DNA from: Synechococcus sp. WH 8101
GTDB taxonomy: Bacteria; Cyanobacteriota; Cyanobacteriia; PCC-6307; Cyanobiaceae
NCBI RefSeq assembly: GCF_004209775.1
Contig: NZ_CP035914.1
Coordinates: 2,542,001-2,606,000 of the forward strand
Reading direction: 5' to 3'
Length of the DNA: 64,000 nucleotides
Under the pieces are notes generated by a model. The model was not told the DNA's origin and did not search any database. It was given only the letters and a program-made list of their open reading frames with translations. The stretch's first letter is position 1. Every line of letters starts with the position of its first letter. Below, one piece after another: positions 1 to 11,626 of the stretch. The translations under genes were made by a program, and so were the position numbers.

Positions 1-2
1 GG

Positions 3-245
3 ATTCCCCTCTATCTCACTGTCGATCTCGACTGGTTTGATCCAGCGGTGATGGCCGGCACCGGAACCCCTGAACCCGGCGGCTTCCTCTGGAGCGACTT
101 CGCCGAGCTGGTGGCGGAACTGCGTCACCACAACCTGGTGGCCGCCGATGTGGTGGAACTGGCTCCCCAGCTGGATCCCTCGGGCGTGAGCAGCGTGCTG
201 GCGAGCAAAGTGGTGCGCAGCTTGCTCATGCTGCTGCATCAGTAG
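3..245 (+). CDS. speB: Agmatinase (arginase/ureohydrolase family), C-terminal part, cut by window start
   Basis: Only the last 80 codons are inside the window; the frame is open from base 3 to a TAG at 243. The visible piece starts in the core of the ureohydrolase fold with the sequence LTVDLDWFDPA, which carries the D-x-D-x-x-D-P metal motif that binds the second Mn ion. The short tail that follows fits the end of the family. Agmatinase hydrolyses agmatine to putrescine and urea in the cytoplasm, so it is a polyamine enzyme that also makes urea, the substrate of the urease encoded further along. The agmatinase subgroup rather than arginase or guanidinobutyrase is inferred from family resemblance and from a speB-gcvT-aspS order I recall for marine Synechococcus. 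It overlaps the convergent next gene by 7 nt. Confidence 0.8.
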   Translation: MPLYLTVDLDWFDPAVMAGTGTPEPGGFLWSDFAELVAELRHHNLVAADVVELAPQLDPSGVSSVLASKVVRSLLMLLHQ

Positions 246-706
246 TAGTGGCAGGCATCGAGCCGCTGCTCCCGCAAGCGGGCGTGCTGCCGCTCCAGCA
301 GGCTGATCACCATGGTGGGGTGGCGGTGAATCAGCTCCAGAAAGGTGTTGCGAGGAAGACGCACCACTGAAATGGGAGTCAGCGCCCTGGCCTCGCGGCT
401 GTGATGCAGCCGCTGGCGAGCCAGATCCTCGAAAAAGAACATCTCGCCGCGGCTGTAACGAAGCCGCCCATCGAGCGGTGCGGACAACTCCACCAGGCCC
501 TGCTCGAGGGCATACACGGACTTGACCATCTCGCCACGACGGAAAAGTACGCCGCCGGTGGGAAAGGTGAGCCGATCGGCGTGATCGTGTTCGGCGATCA
601 ACTCCACCGGCGATGGCAGGGTGCTGGTGGCGATCAACGCGTCAGGGTTCACGGGCGAACCCCTATCCTCACGAACGCGCCGACTGGGCGGGGTCGCATG
701 GAGCAC
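239..706 (-). CDS. Short CRP-like cyclic-nucleotide-binding-fold protein without DNA-binding domain
   Basis: 155 residues. Residues about 45-125 have the pattern of a CRP/FNR effector-binding barrel: a glycine-centred turn followed by FRRGEMVKSVYALEQGLVEL (residues 55-74), and RGEMFFFEDL where CRP proteins have the phosphate-binding cassette region. The C-terminal dimer-helix-like stretch (about 128-150) runs straight into the stop, so the winged helix that binds DNA in true CRP proteins is absent. It may sense a ligand or act as a partner protein rather than as a repressor or activator. The ATG at 706 gives a poorly patterned 20-residue start; a GTG at the VNPDAL position is an alternative. 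It converges on speB. Function unknown. Confidence 0.7.
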   Translation of the reverse strand: MLHATPPSRRVREDRGSPVNPDALIATSTLPSPVELIAEHDHADRLTFPTGGVLFRRGEMVKSVYALEQGLVELSAPLDGRLRYSRGEMFFFEDLARQRLHHSREARALTPISVVRLPRNTFLELIHRHPTMVISLLERQHARLREQRLDACHYY

Positions 707-754
707 AGAGCCCCACGGTCCATCAATTTTTTTGCTTTTCTTCAGAATTCCGAC

Positions 755-1123
755 TCATCCATCCAATCCAGCCGCCACCGGCATGGGGCGTTGGTCGAGT
801 TCCAGCTGCACATCAGCCCGAACACCTGGTGGCTCCAACGCCTGCAACCGGGGCAATTCAGGGGGCCTGGCCGTCCAGTGATGACACCAGGCCACGCGAG
901 CCAATTCCGCATGCACCGGCAACCGCCGCAAGCGACACCAGCCCCCCTCCGCCGCCGCAGCCAACCCGCTGGCGGCGCAATGGAGACAGCTGTGGCAGCA
1001 GACGTCAGCCAAACAGAAGGCTCGGGAGCACCCAGGGTAAGGACGGTCAAAAAAGCGAACCAGCTGAAGCCACAAATCTGCGCCTTTGCTTCCACTTTCA
1101 GTCGCCAGCTTGCGGCGATCCAT
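755..1123 (-). CDS. Cys-rich hypothetical protein (uncertain)
   Basis: A 122-residue reading frame divergent from gcvT, 30 nt from its start. It has a compact Cys/His cluster, SRAFCLADVCCHSCLHC, around residues 35-51, then Arg/Trp/Pro-rich sequence. The clustered cysteines could bind a metal, but no known family is recognised. The opposite strand is also open through this interval in the frame of gcvT (from 401), so openness alone proves little in DNA this GC-rich. There is no clear Shine-Dalgarno sequence before the chosen ATG. I keep it because it fills a gap of more than 400 bases and its Cys pattern does not look random. Confidence 0.4.
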   Translation of the reverse strand: MDRRKLATESGSKGADLWLQLVRFFDRPYPGCSRAFCLADVCCHSCLHCAASGLAAAAEGGWCRLRRLPVHAELARVAWCHHWTARPPELPRLQALEPPGVRADVQLELDQRPMPVAAGLDG

Positions 1124-1153
1124 AGGATCGCCGCACACCGCATCTACGGCTGC

Positions 1154-2254
1154 ATGGACCTGAAGCGCACGCCCCTGCACGACCTCTGTCTGGCGGCCGG
1201 GGCTCGCATGGTTCCCTTCGCGGGCTGGGAGATGCCTCTGCAATTCTCCGGTCTGCTGGCGGAGCACCGGGCTGTCCGCGAGGCGGCGGGCCTCTTCGAC
1301 ATCTCCCATATGGGCGTGGTGCGTCTGGACGGGGCCAACCCCAAAGATGCGCTTCAAGGGCTGGTGCCAAGCGACCTGCATCGGATCGGACCCGGCCAGG
1401 CCTGCTACACCGTGCTGCTGAACGCCAACGGCGGCATTCTCGACGATCTGATTGTGTACGACCTCGAGGATGGCGCCCTTCTCCTGGTAATCAATGCGGC
1501 CTGCGCAGCCAGTGACACCGCCTGGCTACGCGAACACCTAGAACCGGCCGGGATCCACCTCAGCGATGCCAAAGGGGAGGGCCTCCTGCTCGCCCTGCAG
1601 GGACCGGAAGCCCGGGAACATCTCGAAGCACTTTCCGGCAACGATCTGCAGGAACTGCCGCGCTTCGGCCACCGCTGGCTACAGATCAACGGCCTGACAC
1701 CCGAGCCCACCCGGGTGCTGGCAGCGCGCACGGGTTACACCGGTGAAGACGGTTTTGAACTGCTGTTGCCGCGCGAAGCAGGCCGGGCCCTCTGGTCACA
1801 GCTCCTAGAGCGCGGTGTGCGCCCCTGCGGGCTGGGTGCACGCGACAGCCTGCGCCTGGAAGCGGCGATGCATCTCTATGGACAGGACATGGATCAGACC
1901 ACCAGCCCCCTGGAAGCGGGGCTCGGCTGGTTGGTGCACCTGGAGAACCCGGTGCCGTTCATCGGCCGCGATGCCTTGGAGCGAGAGGTTGAACAGGGCA
2001 GCGAGCGACGCCTGGTGGGACTGCGCCTTGAGGGACGGGCGATTCCACGCCATGGCTATCCGATCCTGCACGACGGCCAACCCGTGGGCACCATCACCAG
2101 CGGCGGCTGGTCACCAACGCTGGAAGCGGGCATCGGTCTCGGCTACGTGAGCCGCTCTCTGGCCCGCGTGGGCACCGATCTGGCCGTGGAGATCCGAGGC
2201 CAACATCAACCCGCCACGGTGGTGAAGCGACCCTTCTATCGGCGCCCGGGCTGA
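1154..2254 (+). CDS. gcvT: Glycine cleavage system T protein (aminomethyltransferase)
   Basis: 366 residues, the usual length. GcvT takes the aminomethyl group from lipoylated GcvH, releases ammonia and forms 5,10-methylene-tetrahydrofolate; in cyanobacteria this serves photorespiratory glycine. Visible signatures are PFAGWEMPLQ (21-30), the folate-pocket motif GLFDISHMG (46-54), NGGILDDL near 93-100 with the conserved Asp, and RTGYTGEDGFEL near 193-204. The frame is open far upstream (to 401), but homology begins at the ATG at 1154 (MDLKRTPLHDLC), which sets the start. No glycine riboswitch is visible in the 30 nt before it. aspS follows 60 nt downstream. Confidence 0.96.
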   Translation: MDLKRTPLHDLCLAAGARMVPFAGWEMPLQFSGLLAEHRAVREAAGLFDISHMGVVRLDGANPKDALQGLVPSDLHRIGPGQACYTVLLNANGGILDDLIVYDLEDGALLLVINAACAASDTAWLREHLEPAGIHLSDAKGEGLLLALQGPEAREHLEALSGNDLQELPRFGHRWLQINGLTPEPTRVLAARTGYTGEDGFELLLPREAGRALWSQLLERGVRPCGLGARDSLRLEAAMHLYGQDMDQTTSPLEAGLGWLVHLENPVPFIGRDALEREVEQGSERRLVGLRLEGRAIPRHGYPILHDGQPVGTITSGGWSPTLEAGIGLGYVSRSLARVGTDLAVEIRGQHQPATVVKRPFYRRPG

Positions 2255-2314
2255 GCCAGGACCGGGTGGGGGCCCTGTGGGAAACTCGCTTTTCTCCCAC
2301 CATCAACGGCCCCC

Positions 2315-4135
2315 ATGCGCAGCAACGGATGCGGCGACCTGCGCAAGCAGCAGATCGACGACCAGGTGCAGCTCTGCGGCTGGGTAGACCGTCGTCGTGA
2401 TCACGGTGGTGTGATTTTCATCGACCTGCGCGACCGCAGCGGCACCATTCAGGTGACGGTGGATCCCGACCTTGGCGCGGAAGCCTTTGCCGTGGCGGAA
2501 CATCTGCGCAGCGAATCGGTGCTGCAGGTGGGCGGCACGGTGCGCGCCAGACCAGAAGAGTCGAGGAATGAACGCCTCGCCACCGGTGACGTGGAGGTGC
2601 TGGCCAGCAGCATCACCGTGCTCAATGGTGTGAAAGGCACGCTGCCCTTCCCGGTGTCGATTCACGACGAGGAAAACACCCGCGAGGAGCTGCGCCTGCG
2701 CCATCGCTATCTCGATCTGCGCCGCAAGCGCATGAACGACAACCTGCGCCTACGCGCCCACACCATCCAAACCGCGCGGCGCTTCCTCGAAGACGAGGGG
2801 TTCATCGAGGTGGAGACCCCGGTGTTGACGCGCTCCACCCCGGAGGGCGCTCGCGACTACATCCTGCCGAGTCGGGTGTGTGGCGGTGAGTGGTTCGCCC
2901 TGCCCCAGTCGCCCCAGCTGTTCAAGCAACTGCTGATGGTGGGTGGCATCGAGCGGTACTACCAGGTCGCCCGCTGCTTCCGCGACGAAGACCTGCGCGC
3001 CGATCGGCAGCCGGAATTCACCCAGCTGGATATGGAGATGAGCTTCATGGATCAGGACGAGATCCTCGATTTCAACGAACGCCTGATCTGCAGCATCTGG
3101 AAGGCCGTGAAGGGCGTGGAGCTGCCCCGCCCCTTCCCGCGGATGACCTGGCACGACGCCATGGAGCGCTATGGCACCGACAGGCCCGACACCCGCTACG
3201 GCATGGAGCTCACCAATGTGAGCGACATCGTGGCCAGCATGGGCTTCAAGGTGTTCAGCGGTGCCGTCAAGGCCGGCGGTTCGGTGAAATGCATCGCCGT
3301 GCCCGGTGGCAACGACGCCGTGAGCAATGTGCGCATCAAACCCGGTGGCGATGTGTTCAGTGAGGCCCAGCAAGCGGGCGCCGGCGGTCTCGCCTTCATC
3401 CGAGTGCGCGAAGGCGGCGAGATCGACACGATCGGCGCGATCAAAGACAACCTCTCTGAAGAGCAAAAGCAGGAGCTGCTCCAGCGCACCGGCGCCGAGG
3501 CCGGCACCCTGCTGCTGTTCGGCGCCGGCGACACCGCCACGGTGAACAAAGCCCTGGATCGGGTGCGCCAGTACCTGGCCAGAGAGCTGGGCCTGGTGCC
3601 AGCGGATCGCGACAACGATCAGTGGAATTTCCTCTGGGTCCTGGATTTCCCCATGTTCGAGTTCAACGCCGATGAGAACCGGCTCGAAGCGCTGCATCAC
3701 CCTTTCTGCGCGCCCAACGGCAACGATCTCGGCAGCGATCCGGCCGCCTGGGCCGACACCCTCCCCGGCGCCCGCGCCCAGGCCTACGACCTGGTGCTGA
3801 ACGGCCTCGAACTGGGCGGCGGCTCCTTGCGCATCCACGATTCAGCCCTGCAGCGCCAGGTGCTGCAGACCATCGGCCTGCCGGAAGCCGAGGCGAAGGA
3901 GCAGTTCGGCTTCCTGATCGACGCCCTCGACATGGGGGCGCCACCACACGGAGGCCTGGCCTTCGGCCTGGATCGGATGGTGATGTTGCTCGCTGGCGAG
4001 GAATCGATCCGCGACACCATCGCCTTCCCAAAAACCCAGCAGGCACGGTGCCTGATGACCGCCGCACCCGCCAGCGTCTCCGAGCGCCAGCTCGAGGAGC
4101 TGCACGTGGCCAGCACCTGGGTGGATCCCGAATAG
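2315..4135 (+). CDS. aspS: Aspartyl-tRNA synthetase
   Basis: 606 residues, a bacterial-type class II AspRS that charges tRNA-Asp. Domain order: an N-terminal OB fold that reads the anticodon ([15 protein letters not shown] around 17-32), the class II core beginning near residue 140 with motif 2-type sequence [20 protein letters not shown] (about 213-232), a GAD insertion domain about 285-425 as in bacterial enzymes, and motif 3 [14 protein letters not shown] near 544-557. Nothing is truncated. A second, non-discriminating specificity towards tRNA-Asn cannot be decided from the sequence here. The start ATG gives the expected N-terminus. Confidence 0.97.
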   Translation: MRSNGCGDLRKQQIDDQVQLCGWVDRRRDHGGVIFIDLRDRSGTIQVTVDPDLGAEAFAVAEHLRSESVLQVGGTVRARPEESRNERLATGDVEVLASSITVLNGVKGTLPFPVSIHDEENTREELRLRHRYLDLRRKRMNDNLRLRAHTIQTARRFLEDEGFIEVETPVLTRSTPEGARDYILPSRVCGGEWFALPQSPQLFKQLLMVGGIERYYQVARCFRDEDLRADRQPEFTQLDMEMSFMDQDEILDFNERLICSIWKAVKGVELPRPFPRMTWHDAMERYGTDRPDTRYGMELTNVSDIVASMGFKVFSGAVKAGGSVKCIAVPGGNDAVSNVRIKPGGDVFSEAQQAGAGGLAFIRVREGGEIDTIGAIKDNLSEEQKQELLQRTGAEAGTLLLFGAGDTATVNKALDRVRQYLARELGLVPADRDNDQWNFLWVLDFPMFEFNADENRLEALHHPFCAPNGNDLGSDPAAWADTLPGARAQAYDLVLNGLELGGGSLRIHDSALQRQVLQTIGLPEAEAKEQFGFLIDALDMGAPPHGGLAFGLDRMVMLLAGEESIRDTIAFPKTQQARCLMTAAPASVSERQLEELHVASTWVDPE

Positions 4136-4201
4136 ATTCCGCGCATTCCAGTCACTGGCAACAATCCAGCGGAACCCTGAAGGCATTCAGGCGAACGGCT
4201 G

Positions 4202-5332
4202 TTGACCACAAGCGAACGATCGACCGGCGTCAGCCGGAGTCGCGCCGGTGCCGGAAACGACCTGTTGCGCCTGTATCTCCAGGACATCGGCCGGGTGAAC
4301 CTGCTCAGCAATGAGGAGGAGGTGCTGCTGGCCCGGCAGGTGCAACGCCGGGAGCAGCTCTTGCGGCAGGAACGGGAGCTGGCTGAAGCGCATCCGGTTC
4401 TGCGCCGTTTGCTGGAGCTGGAGGAACTGCAGCAGCGGGAAGCCAATCACCACTGCCACTGGCCGACCCGCCAAGAATGGGCCCGGGCGGCAGGGATGAG
4501 CGTCGCCGAGCTGCAAACGATCCTCAACGAGGGCTACGGCACCTGGAGCCGCCTGATCGACCTGGAGCCACGCACGCTCAAAGCCCAGCTGCGCGATGGA
4601 CGCCGCGCGCGCGACCGGATGATCGCCGCCAACCTGCGCCTGGTGGTGACGGTGGCGAAGAAGTATCAGCAGCGGGGTCTTGAGCTCCTGGATCTGGTGC
4701 AGGAGGGCACCCTGGGCCTGGAGCGAGCGGTGGAGAAATTTGATCCCACCCGCGGTTTCCGCTTCAGCACCTATGCCTACTGGTGGATTCGCCAGGGCAT
4801 CACCCGGGCAATTGCCACCCAGAGCCGCACGATCCGCCTGCCGGTTCATGTGACGGAAAAGCTCAACAGGATCAAGCGGGTGCAACAGGAGATCGCCAGT
4901 CAGGAGGGCCGGATCGCCACCCTCACCGACCTGGCCCAGAAGCTGGGGCTCAGCGAGGAGACCGTGCGCCTCACCCTGATGCGTGTGCCGCGCTCGGTGT
5001 CTCTAGAGATGCGGGTGGGCAAGGAACAGGACACCCAGCTGGGTGATCTGCTGGAAGACGGCAAGGCAACCCCGGAGCAGGAACTGACCCGCGCTGCCCT
5101 GCATCACGATCTGGAGCACCTGCTCGATGAACTCACCGACCGGGAAGCGGCGGTGATCCGGCTGCGCTTCGGACTGGAAGACGACACCCCCTGCACCCTG
5201 GCGCAGATCGGTGAAACGATGGCCCTCTCGCGCGAAAGGGTGCGACAGATCGAGACCCGGGCCCTGCTCAAATTGCGCCAGCCCCAGCGGCGCTGCAAGG
5301 TGCGCGATTACATCCAGGGTCTGGATTCCTGA
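4202..5332 (+). CDS. Group 2 RNA polymerase sigma-70 factor
   Basis: 376 residues starting at a TTG. Sigma region 1.2 is at about 21-40 ([20 protein letters not shown]), region 2.1-2.4 about 135-205 with [16 protein letters not shown] and the -10-reading [15 protein letters not shown], region 3 about 215-280, and region 4.2 helix-turn-helix about 330-365 ([19 protein letters not shown]). No long acidic region 1.1 is present, so this is not the primary sigma. Between regions 1.2 and 2.1 there is an about 90-residue Glu/Arg-rich spacer. Group 2 sigma factors in cyanobacteria adjust transcription to nutrient or light stress; which promoters this one serves cannot be read from sequence. A second group 2 sigma lies at 51188. 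Confidence 0.93.
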   Translation: MTTSERSTGVSRSRAGAGNDLLRLYLQDIGRVNLLSNEEEVLLARQVQRREQLLRQERELAEAHPVLRRLLELEELQQREANHHCHWPTRQEWARAAGMSVAELQTILNEGYGTWSRLIDLEPRTLKAQLRDGRRARDRMIAANLRLVVTVAKKYQQRGLELLDLVQEGTLGLERAVEKFDPTRGFRFSTYAYWWIRQGITRAIATQSRTIRLPVHVTEKLNRIKRVQQEIASQEGRIATLTDLAQKLGLSEETVRLTLMRVPRSVSLEMRVGKEQDTQLGDLLEDGKATPEQELTRAALHHDLEHLLDELTDREAAVIRLRFGLEDDTPCTLAQIGETMALSRERVRQIETRALLKLRQPQRRCKVRDYIQGLDS

Positions 5333-5382
5333 GCGGAAGCGGCCCAGCGGCGCTAACAAGGACTCAGACCGTCGCACCCGAC

Positions 5383-5865
5383 ATGGCCAGCGCTCCCTCG
5401 ATCGACATCGGCATTGCCGCCAGCCAGCGTGAAGAGATTGCCGCCGGGCTCAGCCGCCTGCTGGCCGACACCTATGTGCTGTATGGCAAGACCCACGGCT
5501 TTCACTGGAACGTGACCGGGCCGATGTTCAACACGCTCCACCTGATGTTCATGGAGCAATACACCGAGCTCTGGAACGCCCTCGACGAAATCGCCGAACG
5601 GATCCGCGCCCTCGGCGTGGTCGCTCCCCATGGCGGCAGCACCCTGGCCGGGCTGGCCTCAATCCAGGAAGCGGATCAGCAGCCGGCAGCGCTCGATATG
5701 GTGCGCGAACTGGTGGCAGGCCATGAAGCGGTGGCCCGCACGGCCCGCAGTGTGTTTCCCCTGGCCGATGCTGCCAGCGATGAACCCACGGCCGATCTGC
5801 TCACGCAGCGGCTGCAGATTCACGAGAAAACGGCCTGGATGCTGCGCAGCCTTCTGGAAGCGTGA
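5383..5865 (+). CDS. dps: Dps family ferritin-like DNA-protection protein
   Basis: 160 residues, full length for a Dps mini-ferritin. The family's ferroxidase-centre pattern is clear: [14 protein letters not shown] at 35-48 with the His ligand, and [21 protein letters not shown] at about 51-71 with the Asp/Glu ligands from the neighbouring subunit. Dps dodecamers oxidise Fe(II) with hydrogen peroxide, store the mineral and limit Fenton damage in the cytoplasm. There is no Lys-rich N-terminal tail of the E. coli kind, so DNA binding is doubtful. It stands alone between the sigma factor gene and pyrG with its own 50-nt upstream spacer. Confidence 0.92.
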   Translation: MASAPSIDIGIAASQREEIAAGLSRLLADTYVLYGKTHGFHWNVTGPMFNTLHLMFMEQYTELWNALDEIAERIRALGVVAPHGGSTLAGLASIQEADQQPAALDMVRELVAGHEAVARTARSVFPLADAASDEPTADLLTQRLQIHEKTAWMLRSLLEA

Positions 5866-5891
5866 TCCCCAGAGGGCGCTCGGTACATTGA

Positions 5892-8116
<2,225 letters not shown>

Positions 8117-8127
8117 ATCGACCCAGA

Positions 8128-8676
8128 TCACAGCTGCACCGCTGGCTGCTGGAGGGTCTCGGCCTTCCAGAGACGCCAGCGCAGATCCAGATTGGCCGGC
8201 AGATCCACCACGATCGGCCAGGAGGCGTTGTAAGGCACCAGATAGGGCTGCTTGCCGAGGGAGAGGAAGGAAGGCTCGGGCTTCTGATCCGGCGGGCAGG
8301 CCTTGCGGGTGCTGACCACCATCACAGGACCTTTTACTTCAAACAGGGCCCGTCCGGACGCCTGCGGCAGGCGGCGCATCGTTAGGCCAGGCCCCGACAG
8401 ACGCTGCAGGTTGCAATCCAGCATCACCTCCCGGCCCACGATCAGCTGGATGCGCCAATCGATCGGGTTGGCAGAAATCCTGGGATCCGAGCTCTTCGGC
8501 AGCAGGCCGGAGGGCTGAATCACCCAACGCTTCAGACCAGGTGCCGGTGCGGGATACCCACTCAGATCGAGGCGGGGGATCGCCTTGGTGGGAGCAGCAG
8601 CGCCCAGGGCGCTGATCAACAATGCTGCCGCCCATGCTCGCCGCCCCACCGTCTGGCTCCACGTTCTGGTCATCAC
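8128..8676 (-). CDS. Ecotin-type periplasmic serine protease inhibitor
   Basis: 182 residues with an N-terminal signal peptide (hydrophobic stretch about 14-28, cleavage around the Ala/Thr/Lys run at 26-32), so it should be exported. The rest aligns by eye with ecotin: [16 protein letters not shown] (74-89), [11 protein letters not shown] (118-128), then [11 protein letters not shown] (148-158) and LRWRLWKAE (165-173). The two cysteines (88 and 127) correspond to the single ecotin disulfide. In E. coli ecotin the reactive loop reads STMMAC with Met at P1; here it is STRKAC, so P1 would be Arg124 and P1' Lys125. That suggests preference for trypsin-like proteases. It sits between queE and queC on the other strand, 23 nt from queC. 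Confidence 0.85.
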   Translation of the reverse strand: MMTRTWSQTVGRRAWAAALLISALGAAAPTKAIPRLDLSGYPAPAPGLKRWVIQPSGLLPKSSDPRISANPIDWRIQLIVGREVMLDCNLQRLSGPGLTMRRLPQASGRALFEVKGPVMVVSTRKACPPDQKPEPSFLSLGKQPYLVPYNASWPIVVDLPANLDLRWRLWKAETLQQPAVQL

Positions 8677-8699
8677 CCCGCGGCAACAGAATGCCCAGC

Positions 8700-9380
8700 A
8701 TGACCGATTCCCTCGCGATTGCCCTGCTCTCGGGCGGGCTTGATTCCGCCACCGCCGCGGCCCTGGCGCTGGAAGCCGGCCATCGAGTGATCGGCCTCTC
8801 CTTCGACTACGGCCAGCGCCATCGCCGGGAGCTGGAGGCCGCCCGCCATCTGGCCGACAGCCTCGGCCTGGATGAGCACCACACGATCGCCGTCAACCTG
8901 GCCAGCTGGGGCGGCTCCTCGCTGACCGATCGCCGCCAGGAGCTGCCCAAGGAGGGGGTGCAGCAGGGTGTGATTCCCAGCACCTATGTGCCAGGACGCA
9001 ACACCGTGTTCATTGCCATCGGCCTCAGCCTGGCCGAAGCCCGTGGAGCTGATCAGCTTGTGCTGGGCGTGAATGCCGTGGATTACTCCGGCTATCCCGA
9101 TTGCCGGCCCGACTATCTCAGCGCCTATCAGACCCTGGCCGATCTGAGCAGTCGCGCCGGGCGGGAAGGCCACGGCCCCCGCCTCTGGGCACCGCTGGTG
9201 GAGTGGAGCAAGCAACGGATCGTGGCGGAAGCCCTCCGCCTCGGGGTCCCGATCGCGCAAACCTGGAGTTGCTATAGCGGCGGCGCCCAACCCTGCGGAG
9301 TGTGTGACAGCTGCCGAATCCGCGATGAAGCCCTGAGGGCCGCCGGCCGCCCCGATCTGTGCAGCCCCGGCACACCATGA
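8700..9380 (+). CDS. queC: 7-cyano-7-deazaguanine (preQ0) synthase
   Basis: 226 residues. QueC uses ATP and ammonia to turn 7-carboxy-7-deazaguanine into preQ0. It carries the PP-loop SGGLDS at 11-16, FDYGQRH near 37-43, YVPGRNTVF around 101-109 and the C-terminal zinc site [16 protein letters not shown] (about 191-206). An ATG 9 nt upstream (8691) is also possible; I chose 8700 because homology begins at MTDSLAIAL. The stop overlaps the ATG of the next gene by 4 nt. Together with queE this gives two steps of preQ0 synthesis in the window; queD and queF are not here. Confidence 0.95.
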   Translation: MTDSLAIALLSGGLDSATAAALALEAGHRVIGLSFDYGQRHRRELEAARHLADSLGLDEHHTIAVNLASWGGSSLTDRRQELPKEGVQQGVIPSTYVPGRNTVFIAIGLSLAEARGADQLVLGVNAVDYSGYPDCRPDYLSAYQTLADLSSRAGREGHGPRLWAPLVEWSKQRIVAEALRLGVPIAQTWSCYSGGAQPCGVCDSCRIRDEALRAAGRPDLCSPGTP

Positions 9381-10708
9381 GCAGCAGCATGGCCAGCTGC
9401 CCAGGGCTGATCCGCAAGGCCTGCCCATGGCGGGAACCGGATCAGCTTGCCCAGGCCCTGGCCTGCGACCACGGCGACGAGGGGCTGATCTGGCTCGATG
9501 GCGACGGCAGCGCACTGGGGCGCTGGCTCACCCTGGCGGTGCAACCGCTGGAGCAACGTTGCTGCCGCGGCCTTCCTGGTGATCCAGACGCCCGGAACCC
9601 GTTTGAAAGCCTGCGCAATCTGCCCCCGGGCCACTGGACCGGCTGGCTCAGCTACGACGCGGCCGCCTGGCTCGAACCGGGCCAACCCTGGCGGCCCGAT
9701 GCGATGGCCAGCCTCTGGATCGCCCGGCACGACCCGGTGCTGCGCTTCGATCTGCAGGAACAGGAGCTGTGGCTCGAGGGCCTCGATCCGGTCCGCCATG
9801 CCGCCATGGCGCACTGGCTAGAGACCCTGCCCCGCTCCGCTGCATCAGCCCAGGCCACAACCCCGATCCACAGCCCCTGGCAACGCCACAGCGATCGCCA
9901 TGGCTTCATGGCCGGAGTGCAGCGCATCCGCGAACTGATCAGCGCCGGCGATCTGTTTCAGGCCAATCTCACCGCCTGCAGCAGCACCCAACTGCTGAAG
10001 CCGATCAGCAACCTGGCCCTGTTCACACGCCTGCGCCAGCGCTGCCCCGCCCCCTTCGCCGGCCTGGTGGTGGGGGCGGGCGACGCCGCCGGTGAGGCGA
10101 TTCTGTCGACATCACCCGAGCGGTTCCTCTCCGTGGGGCCCGACGGTTGGGTGGAGACTCGCCCGATCAAAGGCACCAGGCCCAGGCATCCCGATCCGGA
10201 ACGAGATGCGGATCTGGCGGCTGAACTGATCTGCAGCAGCAAGGACCGGGCCGAGAACGTGATGATCGTGGACCTGTTGCGCAATGACCTCGGCCGGGTG
10301 TGCCGACCGGGATCGGTGCAGGTGCCGCAGCTGGTGGGGCTGGAGAGCTACGCGAGCGTGCATCACCTCACCTCCGTTGTTACCGGTCAGCTCCAGGACG
10401 GCGCCGACTGGGTGGATCTGCTGGAAGCCTGCTGGCCGGGCGGCTCGATCAGCGGCGCCCCAAAACTGCGCGCCTGCCAGCGCCTCGGCGAACTGGAGCC
10501 GGTGGGGCGCGGTCCTTACTGCGGCTCACTACTACGCCTCGATTGGGATGGTCGGCTCGACAGCAACATCCTCATCCGCACCGTATTGCGCCGCCACGAC
10601 CAGCTCCGGGTGCATGCCGGCTGCGGCATCGTTGCCGATTCCGATCCAGCCACGGAAGCCGACGAACTGGATTGGAAGCTGCTGCCCCTGCTGGAGGCCC
10701 TGGGATGA
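9377..10708 (+). CDS. pabB: Aminodeoxychorismate synthase component I (chorismate-binding)
   Basis: 443 residues of the chorismate-utilising TrpE/PabB family. The motif PIKGT near residue 263 has Lys where anthranilate synthases have Ala (PIAGT); that Lys is the covalent nucleophile in PabB, so aminodeoxychorismate is the likely product and folate the pathway. Other family blocks are [11 protein letters not shown] (about 297-307), GGSISGAPK (355-363) and the C-terminal [16 protein letters not shown]. The start overlaps the queC stop and the end overlaps the pabC start, both as ATGA, so queC-pabB-pabC form one tight operon. The glutaminase partner is not in this window. Confidence 0.92.
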   Translation: MSSSMASCPGLIRKACPWREPDQLAQALACDHGDEGLIWLDGDGSALGRWLTLAVQPLEQRCCRGLPGDPDARNPFESLRNLPPGHWTGWLSYDAAAWLEPGQPWRPDAMASLWIARHDPVLRFDLQEQELWLEGLDPVRHAAMAHWLETLPRSAASAQATTPIHSPWQRHSDRHGFMAGVQRIRELISAGDLFQANLTACSSTQLLKPISNLALFTRLRQRCPAPFAGLVVGAGDAAGEAILSTSPERFLSVGPDGWVETRPIKGTRPRHPDPERDADLAAELICSSKDRAENVMIVDLLRNDLGRVCRPGSVQVPQLVGLESYASVHHLTSVVTGQLQDGADWVDLLEACWPGGSISGAPKLRACQRLGELEPVGRGPYCGSLLRLDWDGRLDSNILIRTVLRRHDQLRVHAGCGIVADSDPATEADELDWKLLPLLEALG

Positions 10709-11571
10709 GCTTCCCCCCCCAACCCCCCGGGCAAGTTGGCGCCATCAGCTGGTGCAACGGCGCCTGGGGCGGCACCCAGCAGCTGATGCTGCCGCTCAGT
10801 GACCGGGGCCTGCAGCTGGCGGATGGCCTGTTTGAAACGGTGCTCATACAGGGCGGCCGCCCCAGGCTTCTGGACGCGCACCTGCAGCGCTGGCAAACCA
10901 GTGCCGCCCAGCTCGGCATGGCGGCACCCCCGAAGGCGGAATGGCTGAAAGGCCTGATCGCAGAAGCGGTGGCCCGCAGCGGAATCGGCAGCGGCTGCGG
11001 CGCCCTGCGGCTCAACTGGAGCCGAGGGGATGGCCCGGAACGCGGCATCGACCTACCGCAAGGCGATCCCTCAGCCGACTCCCACCGCTTCTGGTTGAGC
11101 CTGCACCCCCACACACCACACTTCAGCGCCGTGGCCGCCTGGATCAGTCGCCACGAACGCCGGAACGCCTCCAGCCGCTTGAGCAGCTGCAAAAGCTTCG
11201 CCTACGGCCAGGCGATCCAGGCGCGGCGAGAAGCCAGGCAGCAGGGTGCCGATGAGGCCTTGCTGCTGAGCACCTCAGGAGAGCTCTGCTGCGGCAGCAC
11301 GGCCAATCTGCTGGTGCAACGCAAGGGAACCTGGTGGACGCCACCCCTCAGCAGCGGCTGTTTGCCGGGGGTGATGCGCGGCCGGGCACTGGCACTGGGA
11401 CTCGCGCGCGAACAACGCCTGGACCCCCAGCCCGATCCCAACGACTCCTGGCTGCTGATCAACAGCCTGGGCTGCCGCCCCCTGCGCAGCGTTGATGGCC
11501 ATCCCCTGAACGCCCAGGTGGAAGCGCACGCCCTCTGGACCAGCCTTCTCGATCAGGACGATCAGGGATGA
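10705..11571 (+). CDS. pabC: Class IV PLP aminotransferase, probable 4-amino-4-deoxychorismate lyase
   Basis: 288 residues of the branched-chain aminotransferase/ADC lyase fold. The catalytic PLP Lys is in SCKSFAYGQ near residue 163, with SRLSSCK as in lyases of this group; RGLQLADGLFETV (33-45) and STSGELCCGSTANLL (about 190-204) are the usual fold-type IV blocks. ADC lyase releases p-aminobenzoate and pyruvate, the step directly after PabB, and the ATGA overlap with pabB supports that role over D-amino-acid transaminase. The stop is followed after 4 nt by a possible GTG of the permease gene. Confidence 0.87.
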   Translation: MSFPPQPPGQVGAISWCNGAWGGTQQLMLPLSDRGLQLADGLFETVLIQGGRPRLLDAHLQRWQTSAAQLGMAAPPKAEWLKGLIAEAVARSGIGSGCGALRLNWSRGDGPERGIDLPQGDPSADSHRFWLSLHPHTPHFSAVAAWISRHERRNASSRLSSCKSFAYGQAIQARREARQQGADEALLLSTSGELCCGSTANLLVQRKGTWWTPPLSSGCLPGVMRGRALALGLAREQRLDPQPDPNDSWLLINSLGCRPLRSVDGHPLNAQVEAHALWTSLLDQDDQG

Positions 11572-11626
11572 CCCTGTGGCGCGATCCGCCAGTTCTGTCA
11601 ATCCTGGGGGGACGCCAACGACACCC

